Assembly: GCF_042429765.1 (NCBI RefSeq)
Contig: NZ_JBHLZU010000015.1
Location: 1 to 64,000 of the forward strand
Direction of reading: 5' to 3'
Source of the DNA: Allokutzneria oryzae
GTDB taxonomy: Bacteria > Actinomycetota > Actinomycetes > Mycobacteriales > Pseudonocardiaceae
Length of the DNA stretch: 64,000 nt
The notes below the pieces were generated by a model. That model was given only the letters and a program-made list of their open reading frames with translations. It searched no databases and was not told the origin of the DNA. Numbering within the stretch: position 1 is the first letter of the stretch; the number at the start of each line of letters is the position of its first letter. This document shows positions 33,896 through 43,633 of this stretch, piece by piece. A program made the translations under genes and the position numbers.

Positions 33896-35236
33896 TCAGC
33901 GCCAGGCGGGGCGGTCCGTCCCCCACCGCGACGGCGGACGGGCCCACGTCCGGGGTGCGCCGTCGTAGCGCACCGGCGGGAGGGCGTGGCGGAGCTCCCC
34001 GTAGGGCGAGGCGGTCCGGGTCAACCAGGGCTGGGGTTCGTAGTCCTCGCCGTCCAGCGGCTCGGGCCGGATGCCGCGCTGTAGCCACGACGCGGTCCCC
34101 GCCAGGGAAAGCCGCACGTGGCGGCCGCCGCCGGAGCTGTGCCGCTCGGTGAGCGCTCGCAGCACCGCCGCCGCAAGGAGGTAGCCGGTGCCGTGGTCCA
34201 GTGCCTGCGCGGGCAGGACGCCGGGATGGCCATCCGCTGTGGCTTCGGTCATCGCGATGCCGGTGGCGGCCTGGACAAGGCTGTCGAAGCCGCGCCGCCC
34301 CGCCAGCGGGCCGGACCGTCCCCACGCGTCGAGCTGCGCGACGACCAGGTCGGGATGCCGTTCCCGCAAGGCTTCCGGGGACAGCCCGAAGCGGTCGAGC
34401 GCGCCGGGGCGATACCCGGTGACCACCACGTCGGCCGAGCTGAGCAGGGCCTCCACCACGACTGAGTCCGCGAGGTCGAGCACCGTGGAGCGCTTGCCCA
34501 TGCCGGTGTCGGCGTGCGCGTCCTCGCTCTCCGGGAGCTGCGGGCTGTCCACGCGCAGCACGTCCGCGCCGAGCAGTGCGAGGGTGCGCGTCGCGACCGG
34601 TCCGGCGATCACCCTGGTCAGGTCCAGAACCCGAACACCGTTGGCGGGCAAGGAGGATGGTGGGAGCGCCTCGGCGTCGCCCTCGCCGAGCAGGCGGGTC
34701 TCGACGAGCGGATGAGTGACCTCGCTCGGTGTCGAGCCGACTGCGACAGTCAGGCCACCAGCGGCGTAGACGGTTTCCTGGAGCCACTGGGCGTCGTGCG
34801 AAGCCATCTTGTCCGACAACAGCTTCTTCAGTGCATTGTCGTCGCCGGTGTCGGGAATGCCCAACGCGCTCAGCAAGCGGGAGCGGTGATGCGGATAGTT
34901 GGCGTGTGTGCGCACCCAACCGTCTGCCGCGCGCCAGAATCCCGACAGCGGCGCGAAGGATGTCGGAGTCCGGCCGTCGATCTGGAGGTGCCGTTCGCTG
35001 ACGAACGCCGTCGCCACCGCTCCCTCGTGCACCCGTACCGAGGGCACCGGCGCGCTGTTGCGCAGCGCCAGGAGTTCCGCCGCCGCCAACGAACACACAC
35101 CGACCGTGGCGCGCGCGAGTTCCCGCACCGGTAGGCGAGCCGGGAGAACGCCTCGTGCTCCTTGGTAGGACACCTTGCCGACCAGTTCGTGTTGGCCCCC
35201 GAGTGCGGCCCAGGCGTCGGCCGTCGCGCTTGTCAT
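33896..35236 (-). CDS. CoA-transferase family III (CaiB/BaiF)
   Basis: A 446-aa cytoplasmic enzyme. The core signature is RVLDLTRVIAGPVATRTLALLGADVLRVDSP (about residues 205-235, in outline) with the preceding degenerate N-terminal region typical of fused or duplicated family III proteins, followed by the NxK-like segment GKRSTVLDL and VVTGYRPGALDRFGL. The catalytic aspartate expected near residue 170 of the standard family is not obvious in this long variant. Transfers CoA between carboxylic acids; substrate unknown. Monocistronic. Confidence 0.8.
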   Translation of the reverse strand: MTSATADAWAALGGQHELVGKVSYQGARGVLPARLPVRELARATVGVCSLAAAELLALRNSAPVPSVRVHEGAVATAFVSERHLQIDGRTPTSFAPLSGFWRAADGWVRTHANYPHHRSRLLSALGIPDTGDDNALKKLLSDKMASHDAQWLQETVYAAGGLTVAVGSTPSEVTHPLVETRLLGEGDAEALPPSSLPANGVRVLDLTRVIAGPVATRTLALLGADVLRVDSPQLPESEDAHADTGMGKRSTVLDLADSVVVEALLSSADVVVTGYRPGALDRFGLSPEALRERHPDLVVAQLDAWGRSGPLAGRRGFDSLVQAATGIAMTEATADGHPGVLPAQALDHGTGYLLAAAVLRALTERHSSGGGRHVRLSLAGTASWLQRGIRPEPLDGEDYEPQPWLTRTASPYGELRHALPPVRYDGAPRTWARPPSRWGTDRPAWR

Positions 35237-35543
35237 GACCCCATCTTTGTCATGAGAGCGGCATCGACGGTGCTGTGCAGTTCGTCACGAAGGTAGCCGC
35301 ATTCCCGGGCAGGACCGGCGTTCGAGAAGCTGTTGTGCGCTGACCGGCTGCTCGACGTCGACGTGCTCCACGACCACGTTCAGGTGGGCTGTCGATTCCG
35401 CGGTGGTGGGTCGATGGCCTCGACTGGACGGTCCTGAGTGGACAGTGCTTCGGAGGTCGCCGCTGCTTCTGGTGCGTTCGTCGTGCCCTGGCCGGATGCG
35501 GGCCGGTCACCGCTCCGGAGAGGGTGACCGGCCCGAGTCTTTG
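35237..35543. other. Intergenic region of 307 bp
   Basis: Frames on both strands are short and composition is ordinary. It carries GGTCCTGAGTGGACAG-type partial versions of the TCCACAGTGGA word. I see no gene or repeat. Confidence 0.3.
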
Positions 35544-35858
35544 TCAGCTCTGTCCCCAGACATCGGTGACGAGGCAGTTCCAGACGCGGTGGCTGCGGTA
35601 GTCACCGCCCTTGACCGACGTGGTGAAGTTCTTGCAGGCGTTGCCGGTGTAGATCGTGAACTCCTTGTCCGACCCGCACCTGTTGTGGAAGTACACCGTG
35701 GTGCTCGCCTGGAACCAGCTGCCCTGCACGTAGGAGTAGGAGAAGCAGCCGGTCGTCCCCTCGTACCGCTTCTCGCCCGCGGAGGCGGGGCTCGCCGCGA
35801 CCCCCATGGCTCCGGCGGTGAGCAGGGCCGCGGCCAGGACCCTTGCGGTCTTGCGCAT
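35544..35858 (-). CDS. Small secreted protein with conserved cysteines
   Basis: A 104-aa protein with a signal peptide (residues 1-27, cut after ASA) and a mature domain of about 77 residues rich in aromatic and threonine residues, with four cysteines (TGCFSY, NRCGSD, NACKNF, WNCLV). No family recognised. The pattern suggests a disulfide-stabilised extracellular protein, similar in plan, though not in sequence, to the one at 11398-11730. Confidence 0.68.
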   Translation of the reverse strand: MRKTARVLAAALLTAGAMGVAASPASAGEKRYEGTTGCFSYSYVQGSWFQASTTVYFHNRCGSDKEFTIYTGNACKNFTTSVKGGDYRSHRVWNCLVTDVWGQS

Positions 35859-36163
35859 GACACGTCCTCAGTTCGGTGGTAAACGGACGGCGCATGATTA
35901 CAGATAACCTTCCCGTCTGCCCCTGCTCGCGGTCCCTTTTGCTCCATTGTGGACATTTGTGCGTTGGCGACCAGGGTTTTCACCCGGGCGGGAGCCTCGT
36001 GGGCTTCCGGCTGTGACCGAAACGAGCCGGGTTTCCCCCGTCGTGATCGGATCCGACCACCGGCCGGGTAGTCCGGCGTCATTCCCACGGCAGCTCGTGT
36101 TTCCGGCCCGCACCATGTGATGACGCGTGATCACGCGGAACGACATCGGTGCTGGAGGTAGGA
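35859..36163. other. Divergent promoter region of 305 bp
   Basis: Lies between the small secreted protein gene (-) and the SGNH hydrolase gene (+). No clear operator seen. It includes CACATGGTG/TGATGACGCGTGATCACG-type short symmetries only. Confidence 0.3.
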
Positions 36164-37042
36164 ATGCGGCTGCGCTGGCGGTTCGGGGCTGGACTCGTCG
36201 CACTCGTCGCGATGACCGCGACCGCGCTGCCCGTCCAGGCGGGGGAACCGCTTGAGTACGTGGCGCTGGGCGACTCCGCCGCGGCTGGGCCGCTGATCCC
36301 GAACCAGGACGTCAACCTGCTGTGCCTGCGCTCCGACCGGAACTACCCGGCGGTCGCGGCGAAGGTGCTCGGTGCTCGGCTGACCGACGTGACCTGCTCC
36401 GGCGCGACCACGAACGACCTCGCCAGCCGCAGACTCGGCATTCTGCCGCCGCAGTTCGACGCCCTCACGAGCGGCACCGGCCTGGTCTCGGTGACGATCG
36501 GGGCCAACGACTCCGGTCTCTTCACGCACGCGCTGTCCTGCGTCAACCTGCTGCCGGAACCGATCGGGACGTCGTGCGCCGATCGGCTCACAGCAGGCGG
36601 GAACGACGTGCTCGCCGGAACCGTGGACGCCTGGGCGCCGAAGTTCGGTGCAGCGCTGGACGAGATCCGTCGGCGAGCGCCCAACGCCAAGATCCTGGTG
36701 ACCGGATACGGAACCTACGTGCGCCCCAACGGTTGTTTCCCCGAGCAGCCGGTGTGGGCGCGGGACGCCAACTACCTCCAGGGCGTGATGGACAGGATCA
36801 GCTTGAGGGCGAAGGAACAGGCGACCGCACGCGGCGCGCGGTTCGTCGACTTCGCCGCGGTGACGGTCGGCCATGACATCTGCGCCGCGCCGGAGGACCG
36901 CTACCTCGAAGGTCTGGTCCCCGCGCACGCGGCAGCTCCGTTGCACCCCAACGCCGAGGGGATGGCCGCGTTCGGCAATGCCATTGCCGCGGCGGCCAGC
37001 ACCCCCGGCGTTGTCCGGGCTACGCGGCGATCGACGCCTTAG
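36164..37042 (+). CDS. Secreted SGNH/GDSL hydrolase (lipase/esterase)
   Basis: A 292-aa exported enzyme with signal peptide 1-24. Block I is ALGDSAAAGP (nucleophile Ser), block III TIGANDSG, and block V HPNAEG with the catalytic histidine; the layout matches Streptomyces scabies esterase/SCO7513-type lipases with a paired-cysteine core. ATG 36164 has GGAGG five bases upstream. The stop overlaps the convergent Pls/PosA-like gene by 23 bases. Confidence 0.83.
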   Translation: MRLRWRFGAGLVALVAMTATALPVQAGEPLEYVALGDSAAAGPLIPNQDVNLLCLRSDRNYPAVAAKVLGARLTDVTCSGATTNDLASRRLGILPPQFDALTSGTGLVSVTIGANDSGLFTHALSCVNLLPEPIGTSCADRLTAGGNDVLAGTVDAWAPKFGAALDEIRRRAPNAKILVTGYGTYVRPNGCFPEQPVWARDANYLQGVMDRISLRAKEQATARGARFVDFAAVTVGHDICAAPEDRYLEGLVPAHAAAPLHPNAEGMAAFGNAIAAAASTPGVVRATRRSTP

Positions 37043-40000
37043 CCGCGACGGGGTTTCCTTCCCAGCCGGTGTCGTCCGGCAGGGTCTCCCCGCGCATCAC
37101 CAAGGAGTTCGCGCCGACGCTGCCGCCGGACCCGATGGCGGAGTCGAACAGCACCACCGAACGCGGCGCGATCGTGGCGTTGCGTCCGATGTGGATGGGA
37201 CCGAGTCGCATGATCCGATCGTGGAACAGGTGGGTCTGCACCACGCAGCCACGGTTGACCACCGCACCGTCGCCCAGGGTGACCAGGTCGGGTTCGGGCA
37301 GCCACCGCGTCTCACAGTGCACACCGCGCCCGATCTTCGCGCCCATTCCGCGCAGCACCATGGAGAACAGCGGTGTGCCGATGAGGGCCGTTCCCGACCA
37401 CCTGGTCACCAGCTCCTCGAAGAACACCGCGGAGAGCTCGTTGCGCCACACGAACGAACTCCACAGTGGACGTTCGCGTGCGATGTGCCTGCCAACGAGG
37501 AGCCACTTCGCGGCGGTGGCGATGAGGATCGCGGCCAGCGCGACCGACGGCAGCAGCCAGCAGGCGGTGAGCGCGGCGGTGACCACGCCCTCGGTCGTGA
37601 CGAGGACGCTGAGCGAGGCCGTGATGAGCACCGCGAGGCCGTAGCTCACCATCACCGGAACGAGCCGGCAGGTCTCGATCAGCATCCTCGCCAGGACGAG
37701 GCGGCGCGGCGGGTCGTAGGTCCGGGTGCTGGAGACCGTCTCCACCTTGCGCGGCAACAACATCGCGGGCCTGCCGAGCCAGGACGAGTCCGCGATCATC
37801 TCGGTCGGCGCGCTGGAGAGCACCCCGATCAGCGACCCGTCCGGCACCGAGCGGCTGTGGCCGACCTCGGCGGAGTTGCCGATGAACGCGCGGTCGCCCA
37901 CCCGCGCCCGGCCGATCAGCAACCAGCCCTCGCGCAGTTCGTACGGCGCCAGGTTCGTGTCGTCGGCGAGGAAGCTCCCCGAGCCGACCGACATCATGCT
38001 CGGCAGCCCGGTGACCGTGGAGACCTCGGTCCCGCGGCCGATCCTGGCCCCGAGCAGGCGCAGCCACGTCGACGTGAGCAGCCCGGCGTACAAGGCGAAA
38101 AGCGTGCCCCGTGCCCCGGTCGTCATCCGTTGCACCAGCCAGGCGCTCCAGCCCGCGAGGCTGTCCACGCGGTGGACGCCGGGCTTCAGAGCGAGGTTCA
38201 GCAGCCGTACCACCAGAACGGTCGACACGGCGTAGACACCGAGCGACCCCAGCGTCGCGAGCGGGACCGCCCACGCCGCCGTGACGAGCATCGTGGCGGT
38301 GCTCATCGGATTGGCGAGCAGCGACCCCAGCAGGAACGCGCCCGGCAACGCGGCGAGCAGGGCCAGGGGACTGGTCAGCAGGGGAGTGAACCCGTAGATC
38401 GCCCGCCACACCAACGACCTTCGCGCCGCGGTGCTCGGCCAGTCGCCGCCGCTCTCGCCGAGATCACGAGCCGGGGCGCCGCCCCACGTCCGGCCCGCGG
38501 GCACGGTGCCGCGAACCGCGCTGCCCGAGAGCACCTCGGCGTTGTCACCGACGACAGCGCCGTCCATCAACGTCGAGTGCGCGCCGATCCGGCTTCCCGC
38601 ACCGACTTCAACCCTGCCGACCCGGACGCACTTGCTGTCCAGCCACCAGCCCGCCAGGTCGCTGTCCGGTTCGACGGCCGCGCGGTCACCGAAGGTCGCG
38701 AGGCCGGTGACCGGGGGAAGCGCGTGCAGATCGACGTGCCGTCCCACACGGCAGCCCAGTGCGCGTGCGTAGTGGCGTGCCCACGTCGTTCCCGTCGAGG
38801 AGGCGATGCCGACGGCGGTCACCCACCGCTCCGCCGCCCACAGCCGGAAGTGCGTCCACCCCGCCCTGCGGTGGTTCCCCGGGCGGATGCCCGCGGTGAA
38901 CAACCGGGCTCCCGTCGAGGCGAGCACCACCCGCCCCGGCGATGTGAACAGCACCAACCAGGCGGAAACGACCAGGTACCAAGGCATTGTCGAGCTGATG
39001 CCGGGAACGCCGAGCAGCGCGCTCAGCTCGTTGAAGGTGACGACGACCAGCAGCAGGCGCAGGCCGGAGAAGGCGAACACGAGCATCGCGAACAACGACT
39101 GCGCCAAGCCGAAGAGCGCGAACGAACCCGGCTCGACGCCCGTCGGCTCGTCCGCCTCCTCGGCCCTCGGGCGCGCGTCCAGCTTCTCTGCGAGCCCTCG
39201 TACCGTCGGGTGCTGGTAGATGTCCGCGACCGACGCCTGCGGGAAGCTCGCCCGCAGGCGCGAGACCATGTGCGCCGCCGCGAGGCTGCCGCCGCCGGAG
39301 CCGAAGAAGTCCGAGTCCTCGGCAGGGGCCTGGCCCAGCACGGCCGTCCAGCACTCCGCGACGATCGCGGCCGTGCCGTCCCAGTCGGCGGTGGTCGTCT
39401 GTTCGAGCGGCCAGGGCAGCGCGTCGCGATCGACCTTGCCGGAGGCCCGGACCGGCATGGTGGGCAGAACGGCGAGCAGCGGCACGAGCGCGGCGGGAAG
39501 GTGCTCTGCCAGCTGCGCGCGGGCCCGCTCCTTGTCCAAAGTGGACTCAGGATCGTCGAGCACGAGATAGCCGACCAGCAGCTTGGTGCCGGTCTCCGTC
39601 CTGCGCACCACCGTCGCCGCCGCGGAGACCCCGGGCAGCGCGGCGAGCGCCGCGTCCACCTCGCCCAGCTCCACCCGGCGGCCACCGATCTTCACCTGGT
39701 CGTCTGCGCGGCCGACGAAGACCAGCCCTTCCGGGTCGGCCCGCACGACGTCACCGCTGCGGTACGCCCGTTCCCAGCCGAGCGACGGCAGCGGGGCGAA
39801 CTTCTCCGCGTCCTTGGCCGGATCGAGGTAGCGGGCCAGACCGACGCCGCCGATGACCAGCTCGCCGGTCTCGCCCCATGCGACGGGTTCGCCGTCGGCG
39901 CCGACGACGGCGAGCTCCCAGCCCGCCAACGGGAAGCCGATCCGGACCGGGAGGTCCGCGCGCACCCGCGCGCCGCTGGCGACGACGGTGGCCTCGGTGG

Positions 40001-40919
40001 GGCCGTAGGTGTTCCAGACCTCCCGGCCCGGCACGTCGAGCTTCGCGGCCAGCTCCTGGCTCGTCGCCTCACCGCCGAGGATCACCAGCCGCACGCCGCT
40101 CAGGACGTCGGCGGGCCACAACCCGGCGAGGGTGGGCACCGTGGAGACCACGGTGATCTCCCGCTCGACCAGCCACGGGCCCAGCTCGGCGCCCGCCCGG
40201 ACCAGCTCCCGTGGCGCGGGCACCAAGCAGGCCCCGTGCCGCCAGGCCAGCCACATCTCCTCGCAGGAGGCGTCGAAGCCGACGGAGAGCCCGGCGAGCA
40301 CGCGGTCGCCCGGCCCCAGCGGCTCGTCGGGGACGAAGAGCCCTGCCTCCGCGTCCACGAAGGCCGCCGCGCTGCGGTGGGTCACCGCGACGCCCTTGGG
40401 CTTTCCGGTGGAACCCGAGGTGAAGATGATCCAAGCATCATTATCGGGAGCTGGTGGCCTGATCGGTCGCCGACGAGCTCCTTTTCGCAGCATGCGGAGT
40501 TCGCCGGACGGACCGGCGACCGCGCACACGCCCGCCTCCGCCCACAGCGTTTCCGCGCGTTCTGCCGGATCATCGAAGTCAATAGGGACATAAGCGGCTC
40601 CGATGGACAAAGCGGCGAGAATGCTCACATAGAGTTCGGCCGTTCCGGAGGGAATGCGAATTCCCACCCGGTCTCCGAGGCCGACCCCCTCGGCCCGCCA
40701 CGCCGCGCAGAGCTTCTCCACCTGCCAGGACAACGCCTCGTAGGTCAGCACGGCCCCGCCGTCGTCAAGGGCGGGTGCGCCGGGATGGTCGGCGACCGTG
40801 GCTCGGAAGATCTCGACGAGGGTGCGCGGTTCGGGGGCGGTCGCCGCCGGGTAGATCGCCCTGCCCAGCTGAGTGCCTTCTCGGGCAGGGCCCAGCTGAG
40901 CGGCCAGTCCACTGGTCAT
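37020..40919 (-). CDS. Pls/PosA-family NRPS-like synthetase (A-PCP-membrane domain)
   Basis: A 1299-aa enzyme. Adenylation domain about 30-510: FTSGSTGKPKG (A3), FDASCEEMW (A4; D216 equals the GrsA Asp235 that grips the alpha-amino group), NTYGPTEA (A5), RASGKVDR with Lys495 (A10). Carrier domain 515-580 with FFGSGGGSL (phosphopantetheine Ser545). The rest (about 595-1299) has six or so membrane helices interleaved with three left-handed-helix acyltransferase-like segments, the terminal domain typical of epsilon-poly-L-lysine synthetase (Pls) and relatives. Family members polymerise or condense basic amino acids at the membrane. Substrate here not predictable by eye. Start is ATG 40919; no good ribosome site. 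Confidence 0.87.
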   Translation of the reverse strand: MTSGLAAQLGPAREGTQLGRAIYPAATAPEPRTLVEIFRATVADHPGAPALDDGGAVLTYEALSWQVEKLCAAWRAEGVGLGDRVGIRIPSGTAELYVSILAALSIGAAYVPIDFDDPAERAETLWAEAGVCAVAGPSGELRMLRKGARRRPIRPPAPDNDAWIIFTSGSTGKPKGVAVTHRSAAAFVDAEAGLFVPDEPLGPGDRVLAGLSVGFDASCEEMWLAWRHGACLVPAPRELVRAGAELGPWLVEREITVVSTVPTLAGLWPADVLSGVRLVILGGEATSQELAAKLDVPGREVWNTYGPTEATVVASGARVRADLPVRIGFPLAGWELAVVGADGEPVAWGETGELVIGGVGLARYLDPAKDAEKFAPLPSLGWERAYRSGDVVRADPEGLVFVGRADDQVKIGGRRVELGEVDAALAALPGVSAAATVVRRTETGTKLLVGYLVLDDPESTLDKERARAQLAEHLPAALVPLLAVLPTMPVRASGKVDRDALPWPLEQTTTADWDGTAAIVAECWTAVLGQAPAEDSDFFGSGGGSLAAAHMVSRLRASFPQASVADIYQHPTVRGLAEKLDARPRAEEADEPTGVEPGSFALFGLAQSLFAMLVFAFSGLRLLLVVVTFNELSALLGVPGISSTMPWYLVVSAWLVLFTSPGRVVLASTGARLFTAGIRPGNHRRAGWTHFRLWAAERWVTAVGIASSTGTTWARHYARALGCRVGRHVDLHALPPVTGLATFGDRAAVEPDSDLAGWWLDSKCVRVGRVEVGAGSRIGAHSTLMDGAVVGDNAEVLSGSAVRGTVPAGRTWGGAPARDLGESGGDWPSTAARRSLVWRAIYGFTPLLTSPLALLAALPGAFLLGSLLANPMSTATMLVTAAWAVPLATLGSLGVYAVSTVLVVRLLNLALKPGVHRVDSLAGWSAWLVQRMTTGARGTLFALYAGLLTSTWLRLLGARIGRGTEVSTVTGLPSMMSVGSGSFLADDTNLAPYELREGWLLIGRARVGDRAFIGNSAEVGHSRSVPDGSLIGVLSSAPTEMIADSSWLGRPAMLLPRKVETVSSTRTYDPPRRLVLARMLIETCRLVPVMVSYGLAVLITASLSVLVTTEGVVTAALTACWLLPSVALAAILIATAAKWLLVGRHIARERPLWSSFVWRNELSAVFFEELVTRWSGTALIGTPLFSMVLRGMGAKIGRGVHCETRWLPEPDLVTLGDGAVVNRGCVVQTHLFHDRIMRLGPIHIGRNATIAPRSVVLFDSAIGSGGSVGANSLVMRGETLPDDTGWEGNPVAAKASIAA

Positions 40920-41303
40920 GTGCGTATGCCTTTGTGCCGTTGATGTCACCGGGTTGTGCGGAAATCGGGCACGCCAAAGAAGCGAGCGTTGCCCGCCCGC
41001 GACTCCGGGTGCCGTTGTTGATCCCCTCGTGATCGAGTCGACCAGTGGAGTGTTAAAGGAATGTGTGAGTTGCGAGAGAAGACTCTGAACACGCTTACGC
41101 CAACCGGGTGCGACCCGCGACGCCACCAGCGCGTTCACGCCGCGGCCAGTTCACGGCCTTTTCGGATGGCACGGAACACCCCCCCCACCCCCTCAAACGC
41201 CATTCGCGGGCTTATGGACCGTTCTGGAGCTCCGAACAGGTCCATAAGCCCGCGAATGGCCGGGTTGGGGTGGGGGGAGGGGAGGGGAGGGGAGGGGGAG
41301 GGG
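40920..41303. other. Intergenic region between the sigma factor and Pls/PosA-like genes
   Basis: 384 bp on the path from the sigma factor stop to the synthetase start. It holds hairpin repeat copy 3, a C/G-rich tract on each side of it and, nearer the synthetase, the likely promoter region. No gene. Confidence 0.4.
41199..41260. repeat. 60-nt hairpin repeat, copy 3
   Basis: Arms CCATTCGCGGGCTTATGGAC (41200-41219) and complement (41240-41259), here extended inward by a C-G pair. Loop ends CTCCGAACAG. It is downstream of the sigma factor gene and upstream of the Pls/PosA-like gene, both on the minus strand. Confidence 0.9.
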
Positions 41304-42310
<1,007 letters not shown>

Positions 42311-42314
<4 letters not shown>

Positions 42315-42862
42315 CGGAACTCCTTGTCTGCTTTGGCCTGTGCGCGGAACAGGTGCACCGAGACCGTCGCCGTGCCGCAGCCGAGCACCTCGGCGATGGC
42401 CTCGCGGTCCAGCCCGAAGTAGTGGCGCAACAGGTAGGCGGCCCGCTGCTTGCCGGGCAGGGTGTCGATGAACTCGAAGGCCAGCCGCAGGTCCGGGTAG
42501 TCCTCGACCGGGAGCACCCGGACGGTGTTGCGGCCCGTCTCCAGCTCCTCGGCCAGCTGGTCGAGGGAGGACCCCACGACGCGCCGGTGGTGCCGTGCCC
42601 GCTGACGCCACCGGTCCAGCGCCTGCTTGCTCACGATCGCCAGGTACCAGCTGCGGGCCCGAGCGGCGTCGCGCAGCGTGTGAATCCTTTGCGCCGCCTT
42701 GACGGTCGCTTCCTGGATGATGTCCTCGACGTCGTGCGCGGGGCCGAGTATCGACACCGCGGCGGCACGGGCGGCCGGCCGGTGCGCCGTGTACAACGGC
42801 TCCACGCGTGCCCAGTCAGGTGGCTCCCCGGCGCCGAGGTTGCTGGTACCGGGACTCAGCAT
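42311..42862 (-). CDS. ECF-like RNA polymerase sigma factor
   Basis: A 183-aa sigma-70 factor with region 2 (VEDIIQEATVKAAQRIHTLRDAARARSWYLAIVSKQALDRWR, in outline) and region 4 (FEFIDTLPGKQRAAYLLRHYFGLDREAIAEVLGCGTATVSVHLFRA). ATG 42862 follows GGAGGGGG. Its stop overlaps the start of the primary-like sigma factor, so the two are translated together. No anti-sigma gene is adjacent. The HAD phosphatase gene ends 169 bp upstream on the same strand. Confidence 0.82.
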
Positions 42863-43030
42863 GCGCGACCCCCTCCGTGCGACTGCCCTCCCACAACAGA
42901 GGCCACCGGAAGGAACGGGATCGCCACCGGAGCTATTCCTGAGGATCATCACGAGCTCCCCACCACGGCTCGGGGTGGCCGCCTTCCGGCCTGCCCTCAC
43001 CCATTCAGACGCCGTGGCCCTGAGATCGCT

Positions 43031-43633
43031 TTACCGCTCCTGGAAAAGTTCTTCGCAGATGACGCGGGCCACCTCGTCGATGGCCGCGCCGGGCAGGTGC
43101 CGGGACGGCAGGAAGCCCTCGGGAACGTCGGCGCCGACGTAGCAGGAGGCGGCGCACGCCCGCAGCATGGGCACGTCGCCGGGGCTGTCGCCGACGGCCG
43201 CGATCCGCTCCAGCGGGATGCCGAGCGAGCGCGCGTGCTCCAGCAGCAGCGTGGGTTTGGTCGAGGAGAAGACGTGCCGGTCGCGGTCGGGTTCGGTCGC
43301 GATGACCGCGTCCACCCCGAGCTGTCTCGCGAAGTACTCGGCGTGGGCGGCGAAGGCCAGGGAGACGATCACGGTGCGGATGCCCGCCGCCCGCAGCGCC
43401 GCGATCCCCTCGGCGGCGCCAGGGGCGAGCGGGATCTCGCTGAGCGGCGTGAGGTTCCGCCCCCGAAGGTGGTGCCACGCCTCGACCCGCGCGGCGGCGA
43501 TCTCCCGCTCGGTGCGCGAGCGCTGCCAGCCCGGCATCCGGTCGGCGAAACCGAACGCCTCGGCTGCGGTTTCCAGACAGGTGCGCCCTCGGGTGAGCGT
43601 GCCGTCGAGATCGAAGGCGACGAGCCGGGTCAT
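43031..43633 (-). CDS. HAD-family hydrolase (SerB-like phosphatase)
   Basis: A 200-aa enzyme: motif I VAFDLDGTLTRG (nucleophile Asp and acid/base Asp), motif II TVIVSLAFAAH, motif III lysine in SSTKPTLLLEHA and motif IV AAVGDSPGDVPML. It is a small phosphoserine-phosphatase-like HAD with a helical cap. ATG 43633 overlaps the stop of the DIT1/PvcA-family gene (ATGA), implying a shared pathway; it could dephosphorylate a sugar-phosphate-derived product or intermediate, which is inference. Confidence 0.85.
   Translation of the reverse strand: MTRLVAFDLDGTLTRGRTCLETAAEAFGFADRMPGWQRSRTEREIAAARVEAWHHLRGRNLTPLSEIPLAPGAAEGIAALRAAGIRTVIVSLAFAAHAEYFARQLGVDAVIATEPDRDRHVFSSTKPTLLLEHARSLGIPLERIAAVGDSPGDVPMLRACAASCYVGADVPEGFLPSRHLPGAAIDEVARVICEELFQER

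Noticed and set aside
36873..40943. A plus-strand open frame of 1356 codons opposite the Pls/PosA-like gene
   Set aside because: It is the antisense shadow of a gene with clear A, PCP and membrane domains; its own product is a Gly/Arg/His-rich low-complexity sequence with no family.
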